Part shown: positions 45,113 through 58,454 of the stretch, piece after piece
Numbering within the stretch: position 1 is the first letter of the stretch
How the letters are laid out: each line of letters begins with the position of its first letter
NCBI GenBank assembly: GCA_037127255.1
Contig: JBANSL010000004.1
Coordinates: forward strand, 75,662,627-75,726,626
Origin: Persicaria tinctoria
Taxonomy: Eukaryota > Streptophyta > Magnoliopsida > Caryophyllales > Polygonaceae
Direction of reading: 5' to 3'
DNA: 64,000 bases
The notes under the pieces: model-generated
What the model was told of the DNA's origin: nothing
Databases searched by the model: none
Seen by the model: the letters and a program-made list of their open reading frames with translations, nothing else
Made by a program: the position numbers and the translations under genes

Positions 45113-45874
45113 ATGAAGAAGGTGCCTTATGCTTCAGCCGTTGGTAGTCTGATGTATGCCATGGTTTGCACTAGGTCAGACACCCCCTATGGAGTTGGGG
45201 TTATTAGCAGGTTCATGAGTAATCCTGGAAAGGAGCATTGGGCAGCTGTGAAATGGATTCTCAAATATCTCAGAGGCACTTCGAGAGTGTGTTTGTGCTT
45301 TGGTCTTGGAAAACCTATGCTTGATGGTTTTACAGATGCATACATGTCATGTGATATTGACACGAGCCGATCCACATCTGGATATCTGATTACATTCGCG
45401 GGGGGAGCAGTCTCATGACAATTGAGATTGCAGAAGTGTGTTGCTTAGTCGACGACAGAAGCAGAGTATATGGATGCAGTTGAAGCTGGTAAGGAGCTGA
45501 TATGGATGAGAGACTTCCTAGAAGAGTTGGGAGTGGAACAAGCTAGTTACCCACTCTATTGTGACAATCAGAGTGTCATCCACCTTGCTAAGAATGTCGC
45601 CTACCATTCTCGAACCAAGCACATCCGAAGAAGGTATCATTGGCTTCGAGAAAGAGTAGATGATGAATATTTTGAGCTCATGAAGATCCACACAAATGAA
45701 AATGGATCAGATATGTTGACGAAGACTTTGTCAAAGGAGAAGCTCATCAAGTGCCGCTCAAAGGCGGGCTTGCTCGAGCCCCCACTTAGGATTGATGGGG
45801 AGCTATGTTGTGTTCCCTCCTATATGGGGGAAGAGTCCACTGAACTAATTTACCATGTGGTTTTTACCATGTGA
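45113..45874 (+). pseudogene. Copia RNase H fragment
   Basis: Typical C-terminal part of a Copia polyprotein of the Tork/TNT1 style: VPYASAVGSLMYAMVCTR, SNPGKEHWAAVKWILKYLRG, TEAEYMDAVEAGKE and the YHSRTKHIRRRYHWLRE block. Stops at 45418 and about 45447 break the middle. The rest of the element to the left is missing. Unrelated in detail to the Copia at 5.6 kb. Confidence 0.9.
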
Positions 45875-45879
45875 AGTTT

Positions 45880-46500
45880 TACCCCCTTTATAGAACGGGA
45901 TGTCTTTCCATTTGGGAAAGTAAGAGAGAGAAAATAAAGTGTGAGAAAGGGAGAAAGAGAGAGAATTGGAGAATTTCGTATGCCATTGTTCAGTCCATTT
46001 TGAAGTGCCCCGATCGACGACCAAACGACCTCCGATTGGGACGATTTTTTGGTATGTTGTTCACCTCATCATATGCTTCATTTTGCACGGTTGGATCGTC
46101 GTTTTGAGTCTCCAATCTCATATCCCCTTTGCTAGTGTCCTCTCATGGGTTTTATTGATTTCCACCAATTGGGTGTGATGAAATTGGAGATTTGGCCAAG
46201 CTTGTTGATGCTTGATGATGTTGTATGTCTCTAGCTTTGTCTAGTGAATATTGTACCCACTTGTTAATGTTGATAGTGGAAGTTTCTGACTCCCGTGGTT
46301 TTTTTTCCCCGTTTTGGGGTTTCCCACGTAAATCTGGTGTTCTTTGTGCTTGGTTATTTTATCTTCTGTTTGTATCTGATTGTTGGTTTGGGTTGCTTGA
46401 GTTTGGCTATCTGGTTTGCAGTTCTTGTCCATCCCGATTCGTGTGTGTTACAGGGGATTGTCTGACGTCCCCTGCTTCCCGGCACAACAAAGCATTTAGC
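45880..46500 (+). mobile_element. LTR-like 3' end of the Copia fragment
   Basis: Directly downstream of the polyprotein end. The region near 46190-46460 has the look of a Tork-type LTR, but with no second copy in the window the limits cannot be set. Confidence 0.45.
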
Positions 46501-46659
46501 GGAGCGGTAAGAGATTTGAATTTTTTTTCCCTCTATTTTTCTTTCTTTCATTCATTTTTTTTTTTACGTATTCAATATTCATTGCCAAAAAAAAGAATTC
46601 TTATTGTTTTTCATTCTTTCATTTTTTACATATTCATTGCAAAAATAAAATAAAATTCG

Positions 46660-49555
46660 TAAATACTCCGTACTAGGTTAGGCCCTAATTTTAATTATGG
46701 TACGAGTCTAGTAGAACATCAAGACGGTCTACATTGTTTTATACAATTGTATTGACATGTTTTTAAATTTTTTGAAAACTCATTTTAAAAAAAAAAATAT
46801 TGTTACCTAAAAATTGATTCTTTTAGACAATAATTTTTATATTTTTCCAAAACATAAAGATAAAAAAAATATAACTATATCAATATAAAAGTGTAGAAAA
46901 TAAAATAAAACATTTGAAAAAAAAAATCGGTATTAGATTTATAATAGAAATAATTAAATACATTAAATAATACAGCATGAGGGCGGCCATGACTGTATAT
47001 ATGTGGGGTTGAAAACTGAGGAGATGTTAAAAGGACTATGCAGCGTAAAAGACTCTCCCTTCACATGGAGGCCAGAGCTTTGGATGGGAGGCTGCAGTAC
47101 TCCTTCTTCCCCACCATCCCCTTTCAATTCCTAATACAATCCCCACCACTACACCTTATTTTCATTTTTATTTCATACGAAGAATTAATGTAAAATCCCC
47201 AAAACCTGAATTATACGAACCTCAATTTGAATCGATTCCCGCCAACCGCTAGCATGTTTTATGTTTAGAACGAGTGGTGATGATAATTACTCCGTAAGTT
47301 GTTGTGTTGTGGAGTGTGGTGGTGACTGCTGAGTTGCAGAAAGAGTCATTGACTCAACAGTAATCAATTGGATGGGCCTTTCCTACTGGCTCCTGTGGGT
47401 GCGGAGGTGGCCCTTTTACTGTCAAAGCTTTGCAGATGAGATCAGACCAGATCAGGGATTTACTTTACTGCAAACAAAATGTAGGATTCAAACTTCAAAG
47501 TGCAGGAAGGAGGATTAATTTTTCCCCAACAAATGCCTTAAAAAGGGGCCACTGCCATTGTAAATAGTTTCACTGATCTCCATGGCATAAATAACCAGCC
47601 TTTGCCTAATTTAATCTTTGCTCGTTTCTAGGCAAGTTAAATATGAACAGCCACTTATCGGTTTATTTAATTGGCTCTAATTTATTAGCCTTAATAGAGT
47701 AACATTTTGTGAAATATGAAAACAAGCCTACATCAAAATTGGTACAATATCGTCGATGGAAAATGATCGGTTCATTTGGCTCTAATATTAGCCTTAACAG
47801 AGTTACATTTTTGGTGCTAATTTTGATGTATCTTGTCTTTCATATTTCACAAAATGTTACTTGCAAGGAAAATGATCGGTTCACTTGCAGGGACATTTTG
47901 TATTCAATGTTTGTTGAAATTACTTTTTTTGTGTTATTGGTTGGTTGATTTGAGCCCTATACCTTCAATCTGTACCGGTGGCTCACTGGCTCGTAACCTC
48001 AACCACCTGCAAACACTATCACAACGCACCATCGATTTTGGTTACACTTACTCCAAATTCTGAATTTTCGCCGACTAAACTCCACCAGATCCCGTCTATT
48101 GCCCGACCAAAGAGTTCTCCACCATCATCCGCGAATGGTTCGCTACCTGCACTTGTATTGCATTTGCAGTCCTCGCGGACGGACATCAGCGCGTCGGGAC
48201 GGAGAAGCTAATGGCGCCGGAGAGTAGATTAGACGATAAAGACGGGGGCGGCAGCGATGGGACGGAGGAAGGAGCTAGGAGGATCGAGGAGCGAGATTCG
48301 TTGCCGATAGGGGTGTGGGTGTCCATATCAAACTATCAAAGTTTGGGCTTCCTCGCACCACCGGATCTTCGTTCTCCATATCCTATTTGATTGGGCCAAG
48401 GGGAGGTCGGATCTTGTAGAGGGAGCGAGAAACGAATGATCGGAATGGGAATGATGGAGATTGAGCAGGAGAGACGGAGAAACGAACGGGTGGGTAGACA
48501 CGGGAAGGGGAAGAAGAATAGAAGATAGAGAAAAGATAAGGATAAGGGCAAAATTGTCCTTTCAGGACATTCATCTAATCTAAATAAACTATGAAAATTG
48601 AAAATTTGTCTAGACATATAGCAAAAAATTTCCTATTTGTAATTGATTTCTTTTATAGATAATATATTATTATAATTTTTTTTTAAAGCGGTAAATTTAT
48701 AGATTTGTAACGGTAATTACAAAAGAGGTCCTGAATGACTATACACAAAAGATAGACCAAGTCACCAAGGCCAGTCGGGTGTGAGACAAAAAACAACTAA
48801 TCACACCCATTTCTATCTCCCTCTAATTCTCCTTCCAAGTATACTCTCTTCCAAGTATACTCTATTCCCCCCTCTAATATCTATATCTATATAAACTCTT
48901 AATTTAGAAGAGTTTGGGATGATGTGTAATTCTTAAAGACATTTTAGGAGTCTTAACTAATCATTATTATTTTTTTCATTTTTTTTATTTTCTTTAATTC
49001 TTCTTTTTGATTCATTTTCCTTTAATTCTCTTTTTTCTTTAATTTTACTAACTATTGGGCTTAATTCAAAACATTGAATTCAATCTAATATAACTATTGA
49101 GTTTAATCAAATTTATTTACTAATTATTGGGCTTAATTCAAAACATTGAATAATTATGGATTATGACACATCACATTTAAACAATGTTATAATGATATTG
49201 ATATTATTATTACTAAGTAATTTAAAATATCTATATTTATGTATTATGCTCTACATAAGATTTAAAAAATAATAATTTCCTGAGATAATTATAAGATACA
49301 TTTATTGTAAAGTTTTTTTTTATGATTTTTATCTTAACATTTATTAATATTTTTATATATTATATTTTAGTATTAAAAAAATGCGTCATGGCGCAGGAAT
49401 CGTACTAGTTATTATAATTTTGTGTTAACATATTTCACGCATGGGATGAGACATACTAATGTATTAAAATAAAACAAATGTTTGGTTGTATTTTGTTTCA
49501 CACGTTTTTTTGTAATATTTTGCAATTTTAGGTCTAACTTGTACTATGAATTATG
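46660..49555. other. no gene recognised; one snap-back repeat
   Basis: AT-rich with a moderately GC-rich part near 48000-48500 that has no clear coding motif. An inverted repeat at 47699-47745 and 47817-47865 shares ACATTTTGTGAAATATGAAA. A poor direct repeat (GGCTCTAAT..TTAGCCTTAA) overlaps it. Confidence 0.4.
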
Positions 49556-49559
49556 CTCT

Positions 49560-52500
49560 CCTTCAGATACAGGAACAATTGTTGGTTGAATGTAGTCAAA
49601 AACCTACTCCTTCATAAGAGACTACTAAACAAGAGAGAACACTTGCTTGATTTTCAACGACGTTTTTGGTCACAAAGGGCAAAACTAAAACATTGTAAAC
49701 TTGAAGAGTGAAGACACTAACTCGGGCTATTACCATAAAATAGCTTCAGCTAAGTGCAATAGGAAAATTATCAAATTCTTAGCTCTGAACAATGGCATTC
49801 ATATAACAGATGTGGAGTTGATTAAACAAGAAATTTTGCGAGAATATACTAACAGATTTAGATCAACTGCAAACCCAAATATGTCTTTCCAAAACGACTT
49901 AAATGTCTTGTCTATAGAAGTTTCAGATCTAGACAACCACAACCTTACCTCCCCGGTTTCAAATACAGAAATAAAAAATGTGGTGTTCTCGATCGGTTCT
50001 GACAAATCACTAGGTCCTGATGGTATGTCAGCAGGTTTCTACCAGAAGTATTGACATATCGTAGGACCATCCGTAATCAAGGCAATCAAAGCGTTCTTCG
50101 CCACAGATAAACTACTCAAAGAAACTAATCACACGTTCATTACACTACTTCCTAAAATAGGCAATCCAGAATCTATCAAAGGAAGATCTATCCATGATAA
50201 CGTCCTCATAGCACATGAGGTTCATTACATTAGTCTGTGCTCCACAATTTACAAAGTTATCTCCAAAATACCGACTGCTAGGTTATCGGTCGTTATTGAT
50301 AAGATAATCCACCCATTACAGGGGGCTTTTCTCAAAGGAAGATCTATCCATGATAACGTCGTCATAGCACATGAGGTGTTTCATTCCTTCCGATCGAAAC
50401 GGGGTCAGAAGGGCTGGATGGCAATCAAGCTAGACATGGGAAAAGCTTACAATATAATTGAATGGAAATTTGAGCAAAACGTTTTGATCAAATTGGGGTT
50501 TGACAACCGGTTTATCGAATGGATAATGGAGTGTGTTTCAACTGTTTCTACTCAATACTGGTTAACGAAGGACCTACAAGCCAATTCTTTCCTGGAAGAG
50601 GGATACGACAAGGGGATCCTTTATCTCCCCTATTATTTATTCTATCTACAGAGGTGCTTGCTCGATCCCTTCAGGTCGAAGCACCAACATCAAAAACCTT
50701 GGGCATCTCATTCAAGAATGACGGAACTAAGATTCCGTTTCTTGCCTTCGCATACGACATTTTGATTTTCTCAAAGGCTACAGCTTGGAGCTTGTCAACA
50801 GATTACCTGCATTATAGATAAGTTCTGTAAATTGTCCGGCCAACGGATCAATAACCAGAAATCATGCTTTTAGGTATTAAAAAACACATCGGATACAGCC
50901 ATCCGAACGGTTGCCCAATCCCTTAGTATTACTCAATCAACATCAATCGAAAAATACCTTGGTTGTCCCTTAATTAATGACAAGTTTAACAAAGACACAT
51001 TCGAAAGTATTATCCTTAAAGCAAGAAGTCAACTTTCTAAGTGGAAAGTTTCAAACCTATCAGCTGAAGGGCGCAAGGTGCTTATTAATGCTAATCTGAG
51101 TGCCCAACCACTGTATATTATGCGAGCTTTTCTCCTACCAGAGACGATCCTCAACGAACTTGACAGGATTTACAGGTGTTTCTTCTGGAACAAACCCCAA
51201 ACATCGACACCACTCGTCAGCTGGGATAAAATCTGTAGTGACACTATGTCCGGCGGATTAGGTATATACAAAGCAAAAACAATAAATATAGCCTTACAAA
51301 TGAAACTCTTGTGGAAAATAATTGCGGAACCCACGAACATCTAGGTTCGTATGGTAACGGATAAATACCTAAAAGGGGCTCCGCTGATGTAATATCAAAA
51401 AAAGGCGTCAACATCGTGGCAGGGGTCAAAGTCGATGTCCTTACGAGAACTATTTAAACCAGGCATGTGCTGGTCAGTAGGTAATGGTCATACTATTAAC
51501 TTCTGGCAAGATAATTGGGCTTTTGATACGCCACTAAAAAATCGGTTGATTGAGGGTGGCTATATAATAGACGAAAAATGTAATGTGGATCGTTTCATCA
51601 ACAACAACAACAACACATGGGATGTTGGTCGATTTCGCCGGGAATTGGGCGAAGTTTAAAGTAATTCCGACATTGACCATATAGTTTTGACTATTCTGCC
51701 AGAAAGCAAACTGTCAGATAGGCTTTACTGGGGAGCTTGCTCGAACGAGTGGTTTACAACTAAATCAGCTACAACACTTATCCCATACGGTAACAAAGAA
51801 AACAAATTCCAATGTCAGTGGATATAAACTCAATTAATGTCCCTCCGAAAGTTCGTCACTTCTTATGGAAACTGACAAAAGATGCTTTAGCCTCGAAGGT
51901 ACGCTTGCAAAAATTGCATATTCATGTTCTGATGGATTGTGCCTCTGTGACTGTCTTTCAAAGTCCACTTACCATTTCCTCATAGAGTGTGGGTTTATAA
52001 GAGAAGTACTAGATGGAAGAAATATTAGCTTGAAAAATATGGGACCAAACCTTTTTAACGGTCTAAACAACGAGCAATCATTAAACACTATCAAAAACCA
52101 CTTAGGTCCATCCAAAATGGAAGAAGTTGCTTTTTGTTGGTGGGGTTGTTGGTTTTTTAGAAACAAAAATATTTTTAACCAATATAATACTACATCGATC
52201 AAAGGAACAAATGTTTTCATTGAAACAAATAGGAACACTTGGTTGGCTTCAAAAAAGTTACAGGATGACCCGTCGGATGAGCAGAGACCTGGGATACAGA
52301 AATGCACGACTAGTGTGCAAAAGCAGAGGGAGAAACGCGCACTCGCAAAATGGGTTAAACCCCCGGTTGGTTTCTATAAACTAAATTTCGGTGGCTCACA
52401 CTGCACCTCGGGCTCTGGCAGCCACGGGTTTACCATCCGGAATGATATAGCGGACATGGTCCTTTCGGGTTGGGGGGCTTGCGACTGTAATTCGGCCCTA

Positions 52501-52870
52501 TATACGGAAGTTGTGGCCCTCATATATACAAGGGATTATAGGGGCTAGAACCTTGGGTTTGGATAATCTTCCTATTGAAGGCGATAATCTCAGGGTTATC
52601 AAAGCTCTGCTGGGGGACTAGTCCTGTCGCTGGAACATTGAGCTAATTCAGTCAGATACTAGGTATATTCTAAATTCTTTCTCTAATGTTGTTGTTAGTA
52701 ACATTTTCAGGAAAGCCAATATTGTGGTCGATAGGATTGCACGTCTGGCTTACAGTATCCCTGTCGACGGAAGTTTGGAGAATGATCATGAACTGCAATT
52801 TCTCGTCCACAAGGACCCTCCAGAATGAGTATCGACATGTCGCCGATTTTGTTTCAAAAAACAAATCGTC
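49560..52870 (+). mobile_element. degenerate LINE (ORF2 remains)
   Basis: Pieces of one L1 ORF2 in order: 49701-50054 (KSLGPDGMSAGFYQKY), 50376-50820 (reverse transcriptase, KLDMGKAYN, GIRQGDPLSPLLF; the catalytic FADD is now FAYD), 51078-51659 (thumb and zf-RVT approach), 51865-52548 (zf-RVT and RNase H, NFGGSHC), and further RNase H remnants to about 52860. At least eight frame breaks. The segment GGAAGATCTATCCATGATAA occurs twice (about 50181 and 50338); the first is out of place. Confidence 0.85.
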
Positions 52871-53319
52871 TGGAACTCTGAACTATTCTAGATTTATTCC
52901 TAAATGCTTTCCTATTTCAAAAAAAAAAATTCGTCTGAACTATTCTAGATTTCCTAAGTGCATCGATCTCTTATTTTTTTATTTTTACTTTGATTTTTCG
53001 TTCCAAGTTTCTTTAAGCTTGTTTGGAATAATTTTTTTTAAAAAAAAGAGTATATTTTGGATTGTGAGTTAAGTCGTACATTGAATGGGTGATGAGAGAT
53101 GGATCGATGGATGGAGCAAACAGAGTCGTCAATTAATAGCACCAACCACACCCATGACCCCACCCCACGTCCCCACCCCACCTTGTCTAACCGACCAATT
53201 CATGGCCCCCCCTGCCCCTGGTCCGATATGTTCCCTCGGGTCCTATATTTATAATTGACTGCGCGGTAAATCAGGGTTAATCCGTCCGATCCATTAACCC
53301 ACAATGGATATATACGTAT

Positions 53320-54940
53320 TTTTTTTTTTTTTTTTTTTTTTTTTTGATTAGGAAATAATTCGAGACCGGACAGGCCCGGACCTCGAGAGGCCGACAAAGT
53401 CGGCAGACGGCAAGCCGTCTAAACATACAACATAGCAAAAGTAAATACAACATGAAAATAGAATATATCCACCTAATACAACAAAAGAACTACACAAAAT
53501 AAACCCGGAAAAACCCCAGACCCTAAGCACACCAGCGGACACAGCAGCGAGAAGAGGGAGACCCGGCATGGAGAAGTGGATAGCGAGCGCATGGGACAGC
53601 AAAGCTGACACGATGTCTCACCGCCGGAATGACGGAAAGCAGAAATCCACGAAGGGCAAAGACGACTCCTGGGGAAGTGTGGATCACACGACGTTCCCTC
53701 CACCTAGATGAAGGATCTTCGGAGACCACGAACACCACCAACACGATCACTTCGATCAACCAGGGCCGCAGAACTGCTCCTCAACCGAAACTAACCACGA
53801 ATCCAAAAGACAGAACTCCAACCAACCCGAGAAAGTGAAGCACGACCGCAAGAGGACGAAGAGCGCAAGAAAAATCCGGAATTTATTTACACGAGTTATT
53901 TTGTTATTTACTTTGTTTTAATATAATATACTACAAACAATTTTTATTAAATTTATTTCGGGTCAGCTTTGGGCCCAAGGCAAAACCTTGGGCCCAAAGG
54001 ACATATCAAGGGCTTTAGAATCGGGCCCAAAAGACCAAGGAAACCCTAAGCCAAAGAAGCAACCTATAGCAATAAACACAACTGCCGACAGGCCACAGTG
54101 CCCAGGAATCAGTCACCGGACACAACCAACGGTCGAGACCATCGAAGAAATCAGACGGAGGAGAAGGGGGAACACCGGAGGAGGACGATGGACGCCCACC
54201 ACCCTAGGTCCACAACCATCCCCACCCCAAGCGGAGATTTGGAAACCCGGAAATCCCTCTCAAATAGGGGTTTTGATTGAAATCTGAAACAAATTTCGGA
54301 TTGGGGATTGTATTTAGGACTTGTTCAAGAACAAGGATGTCGGAATAGGAACTTGGCGGAGACGCTGCGACGACAAATCGGCCATGGGCGGAGATGGGCA
54401 AGCCACAACCAACGACCGAGGCCTTGCCGGAGCCGGAGATGGGGCGAGCCCAGCGACAGTGAGCAAGGACCGAGGAAGAGGGAGGTTGAAACAGGAGTAT
54501 ACCAGACGAATTGGAAATAGGAGTTTGTCTGGCCACCGACACCGGCACTAGGGCCGGCGAGGCAGGTGTGATGCGAGGGAGAGAAGAGCAAGCCGTGGCC
54601 GCTCGAAATACCGACGCTTGGGAGCAACGCCGAGCAGCAGCGCCGACGCACGCGGGCGGGGGTAGAGACCCCGAGGATCCGACGGTGGTGGCAAGCGGTG
54701 ACTGCAACGGCCGAGGAGGCGAGACGGTGGCTCCCGAAGGAGGTTTGGGCTCCCGAAGGAGGAGTAATGGCTCCCGAAGGAGGTTTGGGCTCCCGAAGGA
54801 GGAGTAATGGCTCCCGGAGGAGAGGTAATGGCTCCCGAAGGAGGAGGAGGAGCCGACCATCGACTAGTGTTTGATGGTGGCGGTGTTCTTCAACCCAAAA
54901 AGGGGTTTTTTCCTTTGCTCAAAAGAGAGCGTTTTTTTTC
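53320..54940 (-). mobile_element. 1.6 kb retroposon with 15 bp target-site duplication
   Basis: A T run of about 25 bases at 53320-53345 is the reversed poly(A) tail. The 15 bp repeat TGGATATATACGTAT flanks it (53305-53319 and 54941-54955). Its 3' end matches the LINE tails at 14985 and 55015. It contains no reverse transcriptase. The minus-strand frame 54860-54204 starts MVGSSSSFGS soon after the presumed 5' end. The upstream part encodes Ser/Pro/Ala-rich sequence built on a minisatellite. It looks like an internally deleted LINE moved by LINE proteins. Confidence 0.82.
54728..54845. repeat. minisatellite in the retroposon
   Basis: About six copies of a roughly 20 bp unit based on GGCTCCCGAAGGAGG, alternating with GTTTGG and AGTAAT links (41 bp higher-order period). 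Confidence 0.85.
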
Positions 54941-54996
54941 TGGATATATACGTATATACTATAACCGGTATATAGACTCGATTTAAGACCCTTAGT

Positions 54997-55204
54997 AGTT
55001 TTTTTTTTTTTTTTTTGATTAGGTAAAAATTCGATGGTCAGACAGGCCTGACTCATCGATAGGCCGACAAAGTCGGCAGACGGTGAACCGTCAAACGTAC
55101 AATATAATAAAACAGAAATACAGACAATAAGCGAAATGAAACAAGCAGAAGAAACTCTACAACCAAACGACCCAAGAAGATCAACTCCTAAGAAGCTGAG
55201 GAAG
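54997..55204 (-). mobile_element. LINE 3'-end insertion
   Basis: About 205 bp. It has a T run at 54999-55016, then GATTAGGTAAAAATTCGATGG and the shared GGCCGACAAAGTCGGCAGAC block. A short flanking repeat CCTTAGT (54990-54996 and 55205-55211) may be its target-site duplication. Confidence 0.75.
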
Positions 55205-55211
55205 CCTTAGT

Positions 55212-56188
55212 TAACTAAACTATATATATTCGAAACTTTTAATTTTAATATTATATAATTTTAAATAAAATAATTATAAAATTTTCACTTAATTAACTTT
55301 TAAATCAGAGTTTTTCGCTCAGACTTTTTGGAGGTTTTAAATTTTTACTAACAAGTTTCAGTTATAAATGAAATGAAGTTGAACAAACAATATTCCGCTC
55401 GTTCATTTACTGCCATCTTATCATTTACGGAGTATTCTCATAGAGACTCGAACTTGGCGTGGGACTTGGAGCTTAGGTTGATTCATTTACTTTTTGAGTT
55501 TTAGTTTAGTTTGATTAGGCTTAATATGACCCATTTAAAGGATTGATCACCCCACTTACAATTCACAAACAAATCCCTATTTCTAATAGAATTTACTTTA
55601 AATATCTTAGTTTGGGATGAAGCTCCACCACTACTGTACAAAATTAGAGCAACCCCAACAGCTTTGGAAAAATAGGAAAAATTGGAGATTTTAGAGGAAA
55701 AAAACATTTTTTCTCTCCAACAGCTTCTCTAAACACATCTCTAAAATAGAGAAACGGATGGAGAGAGGGAAAAAATCTCTAAATTTGTAGGAAGAGAAGT
55801 TGATCCCTATAATTTAATGTTCACTTCTCCGCATATAAAATTTAATGACACAACCCCACATTTTCACCCATAATATAGACAAACCTACAAACCCATGCAA
55901 TGACAATAGACAAAACAATAATAAAATAAAAATAATACAAACTGAAAATTTTGTATTATTTGCAAACCCAATGACAATAGACAAAACATTTTCACCCATA
56001 ATTTGTATTTTTTTGATAAAAATATATATTAATAAATTGAAAATAATAAGATTAAATTTGAATAATATTTTATCCAATTTTACGATAACTTTTATATAGT
56101 AACAATCTAAATTTAATATTAATACTATTTAAAAATAAATATCAAAGTTATCATTAGAGTTTGTTTTAAAAAAAATATCATGTGAGAA

Positions 56189-56219
<31 letters not shown>

Positions 56220-57125
56220 TAATTTATAAACTCCAACATTTATTTATTATAGTCTTTAATAAATGTAAAAATCTGTAAAATAGAGAAGCTGTTGTAGTTA
56301 GAGTGAATTTTTTTTAGAAATTTTGACATTTTCATCTCTATTTTAGAGATTTTTTACCAAAGCTGTTGGGCTTGCTCTTATAATAGACAAAACTCGTTTA
56401 TTTACTAAACGAATTGAGTATATCACATTTTTAGACTTATTATAAATTGTGGCTCGACTACTCTAATAGCTTGATTTTTTTTTTCAAGTTACAAAAATTT
56501 TATTTACCTTATTACTGAATTCGTTAATTAAAACTTGTCATTTTAGAGTTTTTCACACTTTTTAAGAAAACAAATAAAAACACACTCATATCCCTATTTA
56601 TTACTCGACTTTTTTTTCATTTTGGTATATATAGAGTGCCCATATGGGATTCAAACCATGGAGTTTTAGGTACTACCCGCAAGTCATTTTCGAATTACTC
56701 AACTTTTTTACTTTCTTAAAAATTATAACTAACATCTATCTAATCATTACAAGAGCAATTTTATAAAGTAGGTGACCAAATACCTAAAATGACATGTTTT
56801 TTTCTTAACAAGATTTACTTTCTAAAACGACATATTTTGATTAACAAATGAGTATAACTCAAGTAACTATGTTTCTTGACAAGAGCTTGAGGTTGAAAAA
56901 AAAAATGGTTCAAACTTATTCATAACGAACGAATTGGATGTAGAGTACATGTTTACATTAGATTCAAATTTAGGGTTCATTTACTCAATTTGAATACCCA
57001 CCCTAATTTTGATGATCATATTATCTTTCAAGTTTGATTAAATAGTTTATCTAATTTAACTTCTAAAGGCATATGTTATGGAGTTAAATTGAAAAATTAT
57101 TTTTCTAAATAACATGGGTACGTAA
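55212..57125. other. AT-rich spacer with an (AAT)n microsatellite
   Basis: No gene recognised. An AAT run lies at 56190-56218. The stretches near 55660-55780 and 56270-56370 look inversely related (TAGAGAAACG and CTCTAAAATAGAG motifs) and might be the ends of another MITE. Confidence 0.5.
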
Positions 57126-57131
57126 ATTCTA

Positions 57132-57342
57132 CTCCATCCGGTCGGAAATAATCGATGTTTGACTTTTATGCATATAGTTTTAGAAGCTAAAAATTATATA
57201 AAATCTTATTTATTTTAATTATTAGTAATAAGTATCAAATTATGAAAAAATTAATTAAAATAAATAAGATTTTATATAGTTTTTAGCGCCTAAAACTACG
57301 TGCACAAAAGTCAACACATCGTTTATTTCCGATCGAAGGGAG
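57132..57342. mobile_element. Stowaway-like MITE, 211 bp
   Basis: Between TA dinucleotides. Starts CTCCATCCGGTCGGAAATAA and ends with a diverged reverse complement (TTATTTCCGATCGAAGGGAG). The fold-back arms are evident. Confidence 0.85.
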
Positions 57343-57397
57343 TATAATTTATTTAAAAAATAATTAAACTGTCAAATAAGAATGATTTAACGATATA

Positions 57398-57560
57398 CTC
57401 CCTCTGTTCCATAGTACATGTCCCTTTACTTTTCGGCACGTTTTTTAATGAGCGAAAAACTCTATAAAATATTATTTTTTAATTAATTTTTTCATATATA
57501 ATTTGACACTTATTAAGCGTGCCGAAAAGTAAATGGACATGTATTATGGAACGGAGGGAG
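57398..57560. mobile_element. Stowaway-like MITE, 163 bp
   Basis: Between TA dinucleotides, starting CTCCCTCTGTTCCATA and ending TATGGAACGGAGGGAG. Related to the palindromic MITE at 19113 (shared AAAACTCTATAAAATATTA). Confidence 0.88.
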
Positions 57561-57597
57561 TAGAATAGAAAATCCATGGATCAAATACACATATTTA

Positions 57598-57808
57598 CTT
57601 TTTTTTTTTTTTCCCGATGACGAGGAACCCCACCTCTCCAAGCACGTGGTAAACCGACCTATGCCGATCGGCTCAACCCACTGGTAGGGAGTAAGACAAA
57701 CTTTAGATGGAAATCCCAAGAAAATGGGCGGAGACAGAGATCGAATCCGGGACATCCTTTCCACCCCCTTACTCCTCACCAGTCACCACTAGACCACCAC
57801 GACTGAGG
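57598..57808 (-). mobile_element. tRNA-derived SINE
   Basis: On the minus strand it begins near GTGGTGGTCTAGTGGTGAC (A box), has the B-box-like GGATTCGATCTC about 50 bp on, a body with CCAGTGGGTTGAGCC, and a poly(A) tail (T run at 57599-57612). It is different in sequence from the SINE at 3803. Confidence 0.8.
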
Positions 57809-58029
57809 CTACTTTTTTTTATTTTTACACAAAAGGAAAACAAAGAATAATGATACAAAGGGATTCTACAGTGGGAGAAGCAATTTAGGTTGCATTGCTA
57901 AGAGTACCCATTAAGATTTCCTCTTCGGTGCAAAACAACTTATTTTTGTTACATGTACAATTTATTTACCTTCTCAACACGCGTACGATCAGCCGCCCTC
58001 CAGGATCCCCCAAACTCCCCCCATCCGCC

Positions 58030-58039
58030 GACACGTGTC
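58030..58039. promoter_or_regulatory. G-box in the bHLH gene upstream region
   Basis: GACACGTGTC is a perfect palindrome with a CACGTG core about 650 bp before the bHLH start. CACGTG is bound by bHLH and bZIP factors. Confidence 0.5.
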
Positions 58040-58409
58040 CACCATCATCAAATAACCGCCAGATCTCCGGCGGCCTACTCGTCCTTACTGTATAGGTGGG
58101 TACACCCAACCCCAGCCTCTCCCGCCCACTTGTAATTGACTCTCTTTAATTAATTCATTAATCAACTCTAATTTTGTATTTACTGTATTTACGGGATTCG
58201 TAAACTAAATAAAATTTGCCCGAAGATGACAAGGTCATCTTGCACCGTTTTTCAAAGTGCCCGGGCCCCGGTCCGTACCCGGTTCCGGCTTTATTGCCCG
58301 ACCCGGTTCGTTCGTTTTCATTGGGCCCGGTCCCGGTTCACCACTTGCGAATTTCCTTGTTCATCTTCCCCACTCGGCATCCGCATTTATCAACGTTGCT
58401 TTCGCAGTT

Positions 58410-58454
58410 CCTGTGAGAGAGAGAGAGACACACACAGAGACGCCCTACATAAAG
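58410..58454 (+). promoter_or_regulatory. bHLH gene core promoter (GA run, TATA-like)
   Basis: A GAGAGAGAGAGACACACACAG run is followed by CATAAAG (58448-58454) about 230 bp before the start codon. It would give a leader of about 200 nt. Confidence 0.4.

Noticed and set aside
46225..46653. Membrane protein of 142 residues
   Set aside because: The frame lies in LTR-like DNA after the Copia fragment; its hydrophobicity reflects T-rich sequence.
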